Origin: Mycolicibacterium fortuitum subsp. fortuitum
Lineage (GTDB): Bacteria > Actinomycetota > Actinomycetes > Mycobacteriales > Mycobacteriaceae
Length of the DNA stretch: 64,000 bases
NCBI RefSeq assembly: GCF_022179545.1
Contig: NZ_AP025518.1
Span: 5,146,001 to 5,210,000 of the forward strand
Direction of reading: 5' to 3'
In this document: piece after piece, positions 61,008-64,000 of the stretch
Numbering within the stretch: position 1 is the stretch's first letter
Layout of the letters: every line of letters starts with the position of its first letter
Made by a program: the position numbers and the translations under genes
Notes under the pieces: model-generated
The model's input: only the letters and a program-made list of their open reading frames with translations
The model's database searches: none
Told to the model about the DNA's origin: nothing

Positions 61008-62874
61008 ATGCCGTTGGCTAGCGGTCAGGAATTCGCAGGGTTCACCATCGTGCGGTTGGTGGGCACTTGGTGGCATGGGCGAGGTCTATCTGGCGTCCCA
61101 CCCGCGGTTACCCCGCGAGGACGCTCTCAAAGTGCTGCCCATAAGCGTCAGCTCGGACAACGAATTCCGGCAGCGGTTCATCCGCGAGGCAGACATGGCA
61201 GCCACGCTGTGGCACCCGCACATCGTCGGCGTGCACGACCGCGGCGAATTCGAGGGCCGGTTGTGGATCTCGATGGACTACGTCGACGGGCACGACGCCG
61301 CCAAGCTGCTGCACGATCAGTACCCCAAGGGCATGCCCGCCGAGGACGTCATCGAGGTCGTCACCGCTGTCGGCGACGCACTGGACTACGCGCACCAGCG
61401 CAAGCTGCTGCACCGCGACGTCAAGCCGGCCAACATCCTGCTCACCAGCAAACAGGGTTCCAAGCGCCGCATCATGCTGACCGACTTCGGCATCGCACGT
61501 CGCGCCGATGAGGTCAACGGGCTCACCTCGACCAACATCACCGTCGGCTCGATGTCCTACACCGCACCTGAGCAGTTGATGGGTCAGCCGCTCGACGGGC
61601 GGGCCGATCAGTACTCCCTGGCCGCGACCGCCTACCGTCTTTTCACCGGCACCCCGCCGTTCGCCCACAGCAACCCGGCGGTGGTGATCAGCCACCACCT
61701 GAATTCGCCGCCACCGAAGCTCGCCGATACGAAACCTGAACTGGCCGTGTTCGATTCGGTGATGGCCAAAGCGCTGGCCAAGGACGCCAAGGACCGCTAC
61801 GCCACCTGTCACGACTTCGCCGTCGCACTGGCTGAGGCTGCCGTCGGCACGACTCCGGAAGTACGCACTCCGAAGCCCGTCCAGGAGCCCGCGCCGCCCA
61901 CCACACCGCTGATCATCCCGAAGCCGGTGAACCCGCCTCCGACGCCGCTGTCACCGTCGAACCCGCGGCAGCCCGCGCCGTCGGAACCTCCGGTGTTCAC
62001 CTCGTCGTGGGCGGGCAATGAAACGTCGTCCCGCAAACCCGTGGTGAGCAATCCGCCGGTCGGCATGCAGAACCTCGGCGGGCCGTCGGCACCGCCCGGA
62101 CCGGTGGGGCCGCCGCAGACCAACTTCGGGCCGCCCCCGTTGCCGCACACGCCGATCCCCAAGAAGGCGAACAACCGGCGCAACCTCATCGTGGCTGTGG
62201 CCGCGATCGCCGGCGTGATCCTGCTCGTCGGCGGCATCACGTTCGCTGTCAGCTCCGGGGGCGAAGAGAACCCCACCCCCGGCGACACCACGTCGTCGGC
62301 GCCGACAGAACCGTCCGACGAGACGACCTCCACCTCGCCCAAGCCGGCCACACACGCCTTCACCATCGCCGACTACATCAAGCAGAGCGGCATCGTCGAG
62401 ACACCGGTCCATCGCGGCGATCCGGGTGCGCCGGTGTTCAACTGGCCCATCCCGCCCGGATGGATCGACGCAGGCACCCGCACGCCGGCCTGGGCCTACT
62501 CGGCGATGGTCAACGACCCGGTCAACCCGCCGGATCCGCCGTCGGTCATCTCGTTGATCTCCAAGCTGACCGGCGACGTTGATCCCAACAAGCTGCTCGA
62601 ATACGCCCCCAACGAGCTGCAGAACCTCGCGGACTACAAGGGAAGTGGTGACCCGGTCCGCGGGGAAATCAGCGGATTCCCCTCGGTCCACCTCGGCGGC
62701 AGCTATGCCAAGGGGGAACAGCGCCGCGCGATCACCCAGACCACTGTGGTGATCCAGGCTCCCGGCGCCGTGTACGTGCTGCAGATCAACGCCGACGCGC
62801 TGGAACGCGACAAAGGCGCGCTGACCGACGTCAACAAGGTCATCGAGGCCCAAGCCACCATTGCCCTGCCCTGA
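61008..62874 (+). CDS. Receptor Ser/Thr protein kinase with C-terminal LpqN domain, frameshifted
   Basis: The frame from ATG 61008 reads a PknF-like start ([17 protein letters not shown]) and then runs off at the glycine loop. One base too many at the TT of 61067-61068 shifts it. Without that base the loop reads [12 protein letters not shown] and continues through Lys41, [18 protein letters not shown] and GTPPF. A Pro-rich linker (about 290-380), one membrane helix ([22 protein letters not shown]) and an outside LpqN domain (about 450-620) follow. The LpqN domain shares [22 protein letters not shown] and LQINAD with the lipoprotein at 337-1047. The frameshift may be real or a sequencing error. 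Confidence 0.88.
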
Positions 62875-62889
62875 GCGGGAGTTACTTCA

Positions 62890-62911
62890 GGTACCCAGTA
62901 CCCTTGGTACC
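62890..62911. promoter_or_regulatory. GGTACC inverted repeat before hydrolase gene
   Basis: Two GGTACC sites (62890-62895 and 62906-62911) flank a 10-bp centre and end at the GTG start of the hydrolase. Could be a dimeric operator; nothing else supports it. Confidence 0.3.
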
Positions 62912-63925
62912 GTGAATTCGCTCGATTGGCGTAGCCGGCCGGCCACCGTGCACTTCGGCCCCGCATCCTTGCAGTCCAGGGCACTCGGCTGGACCACCGC
63001 GATCTTCGTTCGCCCATTGCTGGGTCTGCTGACCCTGATCGGGCTCGGGGTCAACCGCGTCGCACCGGAACTGCTGCAGCGCGCCCATCTCGACGTCATC
63101 GACCGGCCCCTGCGGGTCATCAAACCGCTGCCAGGCACCGAGGTGACGCCCGTGGCGCTGCCCAACTGCCCGGCCGAATGGGTGATCGCGCCCGAGGCCC
63201 GCGACTCCGACCGGGTGATCGTCTATATGCACGGCTCCGCGCTGGTGACCCTCGGGCTGAACTCACACCGCCGCTTCGTGTCCAAGCTGTCGGCCACCAC
63301 CGGCGCGCGCGTGCTCAACGTCGGCTACCGACTGGCCCCGCAGGCCGACATCGACGACGCCGTCACCGACGGGCTCGACGGCTACCGCCTGGCGCTGTCG
63401 CTCGGGTTCGCCCCCGAAAAGATTGTCCTGGCCGGTGATTCAGCCGGTGGTTTGTTCGCCGCCGACACCGCGCTGGCCACCCGCGACGCCGGGCTGCCGG
63501 TGCCCGCCGGGCAGGTGCTGCTCTCACCGTTGACCTCCTCCGACATGGACCTGAAATACCGTGCGCTGCAGGAGCATCGCGACGTCATGTTCCCGTTCAT
63601 GACCGTGAAGTTCATCTACGACGTGTTCGCCACCGTCAACGGCACCCGGCCCACACCGGTGATGCCGCCCGAGGCGGACCTGCACGGGCTCGGGCCCTTC
63701 CTGCTCCAGGTCGGCACGCACGAGATGCTGCTCAACGACGCCTTCGCCCTTGCCGACAAGCTGCAGGCCGCCGGGGTGCCGGTATGGGTTCAGGTGTGGG
63801 ACAGGGCGATGCACATGTTCCAGCTGAGCTTCGACATCAACCCCGATGCGTGCCGCGCGGTCGAAGAGATCACCTCGTTCATCGCGTACGCGACCACCGA
63901 GGCAGAGGACGAAGTCAGCGCGTAG
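62912..63925 (+). CDS. Alpha/beta hydrolase, hormone-sensitive-lipase-like
   Basis: A 337-residue esterase/lipase of the HSL type. The nucleophile motif is GDSAGG (Ser at about 180), and the oxyanion-hole motif is HGSA, where HGGG is typical. The catalytic His is probably in DRAMHMF near residue 300; an acidic residue lies in GTHEMLLNDA. The GTG start gives VNSLDWRSRPATV; the frame to 62861 would overlap the kinase. It probably hydrolyses short- to medium-chain esters; substrate unknown. Confidence 0.87.
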   Translation: MNSLDWRSRPATVHFGPASLQSRALGWTTAIFVRPLLGLLTLIGLGVNRVAPELLQRAHLDVIDRPLRVIKPLPGTEVTPVALPNCPAEWVIAPEARDSDRVIVYMHGSALVTLGLNSHRRFVSKLSATTGARVLNVGYRLAPQADIDDAVTDGLDGYRLALSLGFAPEKIVLAGDSAGGLFAADTALATRDAGLPVPAGQVLLSPLTSSDMDLKYRALQEHRDVMFPFMTVKFIYDVFATVNGTRPTPVMPPEADLHGLGPFLLQVGTHEMLLNDAFALADKLQAAGVPVWVQVWDRAMHMFQLSFDINPDACRAVEEITSFIAYATTEAEDEVSA

Positions 63926-64000
63926 GCGCTGTCCTTTGCCGCGGCCGGCCTGCGCGCCCGCGCGCCTGCGCCGTTTCCTACTCCTGGGCAGCGGCTCGCG

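Noticed and set aside
63926..64000. Start of another gene at the right edge
   Set aside because: Only 75 bases remain, with no start codon plus RBS that could be supported.

Overview
This 64 kb window is high-GC mycobacterial chromosome, almost certainly from a fast-growing Mycolicibacterium. The evidence is an intact MspA-type porin, which slow growers lack; the order galU, moeA/glp, rimJ, glpR, tRNA-Ala; the order rpmF, mprA, mprB, pepD, moaB2; the order atuA-like gene, fadE13, accD2, accA2, fadE12, echA7; and the pair AAA ATPase plus VWA protein. These blocks match the M. tuberculosis Rv0958-Rv0998 neighbourhood as I remember it. No insertion sequence, prophage, CRISPR array or rRNA operon was seen. 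One tRNA (Ala, CGC) is present. Promoters and operators were read by eye.

Layout. 0-9 kb: an LpqN-type lipoprotein, a shikimate-dehydrogenase-like enzyme with a cAMP-dependent lysine acetyltransferase (pat), an orphan modA with a helix-turn-helix/TOBE regulator, an aldehyde dehydrogenase behind a 26-bp inverted repeat, a small EspC/WXG-like pair, and a BadH-like dehydrogenase facing an enoyl-CoA hydratase. 9-14.7 kb: TetR-controlled oxidative module (unknown protein, SDR, two P450s, two TetR regulators) with two tandem palindromes in the divergent promoter and an apparent frameshift at the start of the first P450. 15-19.4 kb: tRNA-Ala and the divisome-linked glpR-rimJ-glp-galU block. 19.5-26.6 kb: folate cyclo-ligase, PucR regulator, a CRP-like site before a permease fused to a Usp-like domain, a double-UspA protein, an exported HNH nuclease, a CIRCE element before the chaperone gene ruc, a SAF-domain protein and mscL.

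26.7-32.7 kb: the porin, an unannotated 52-residue ORF under a perfect CRP-type palindrome, moaB2, pepD, mprB, mprA and rpmF. Near-identical 19-base MprA-like boxes precede mprA, pepD and, unexpectedly, the porin. 32.9-41.3 kb: a six-gene acyl-CoA carboxylation and oxidation operon. 41.3-47.8 kb: a nitroreductase-family protein, a TetR regulator, the remnant of a molybdopterin oxidoreductase, two SnoaL-like proteins, a quinone-reductase-like enzyme, and steroid-ring enzymes HsaA and KshA with a KstR-type box. 48-57.5 kb: exported proteins, including a PE-PPE-domain protein with a histone-H1-like tail and a tandem pair of paralogues with long disordered tails. 57.5-64 kb: MoxR/VWA pair, a receptor Ser/Thr kinase whose outside domain is an LpqN domain but whose reading frame is broken by one extra base in the glycine-rich loop, and an alpha/beta hydrolase.

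The strongest leads are the kinase-LpqN fusion with its frameshift, the MprA-like box at the porin, the CRP-type palindromes, the glp gene lacking MoeA-type signature residues, the collapsed molybdopterin oxidoreductase, and the cluster of exported proteins with disordered tails.
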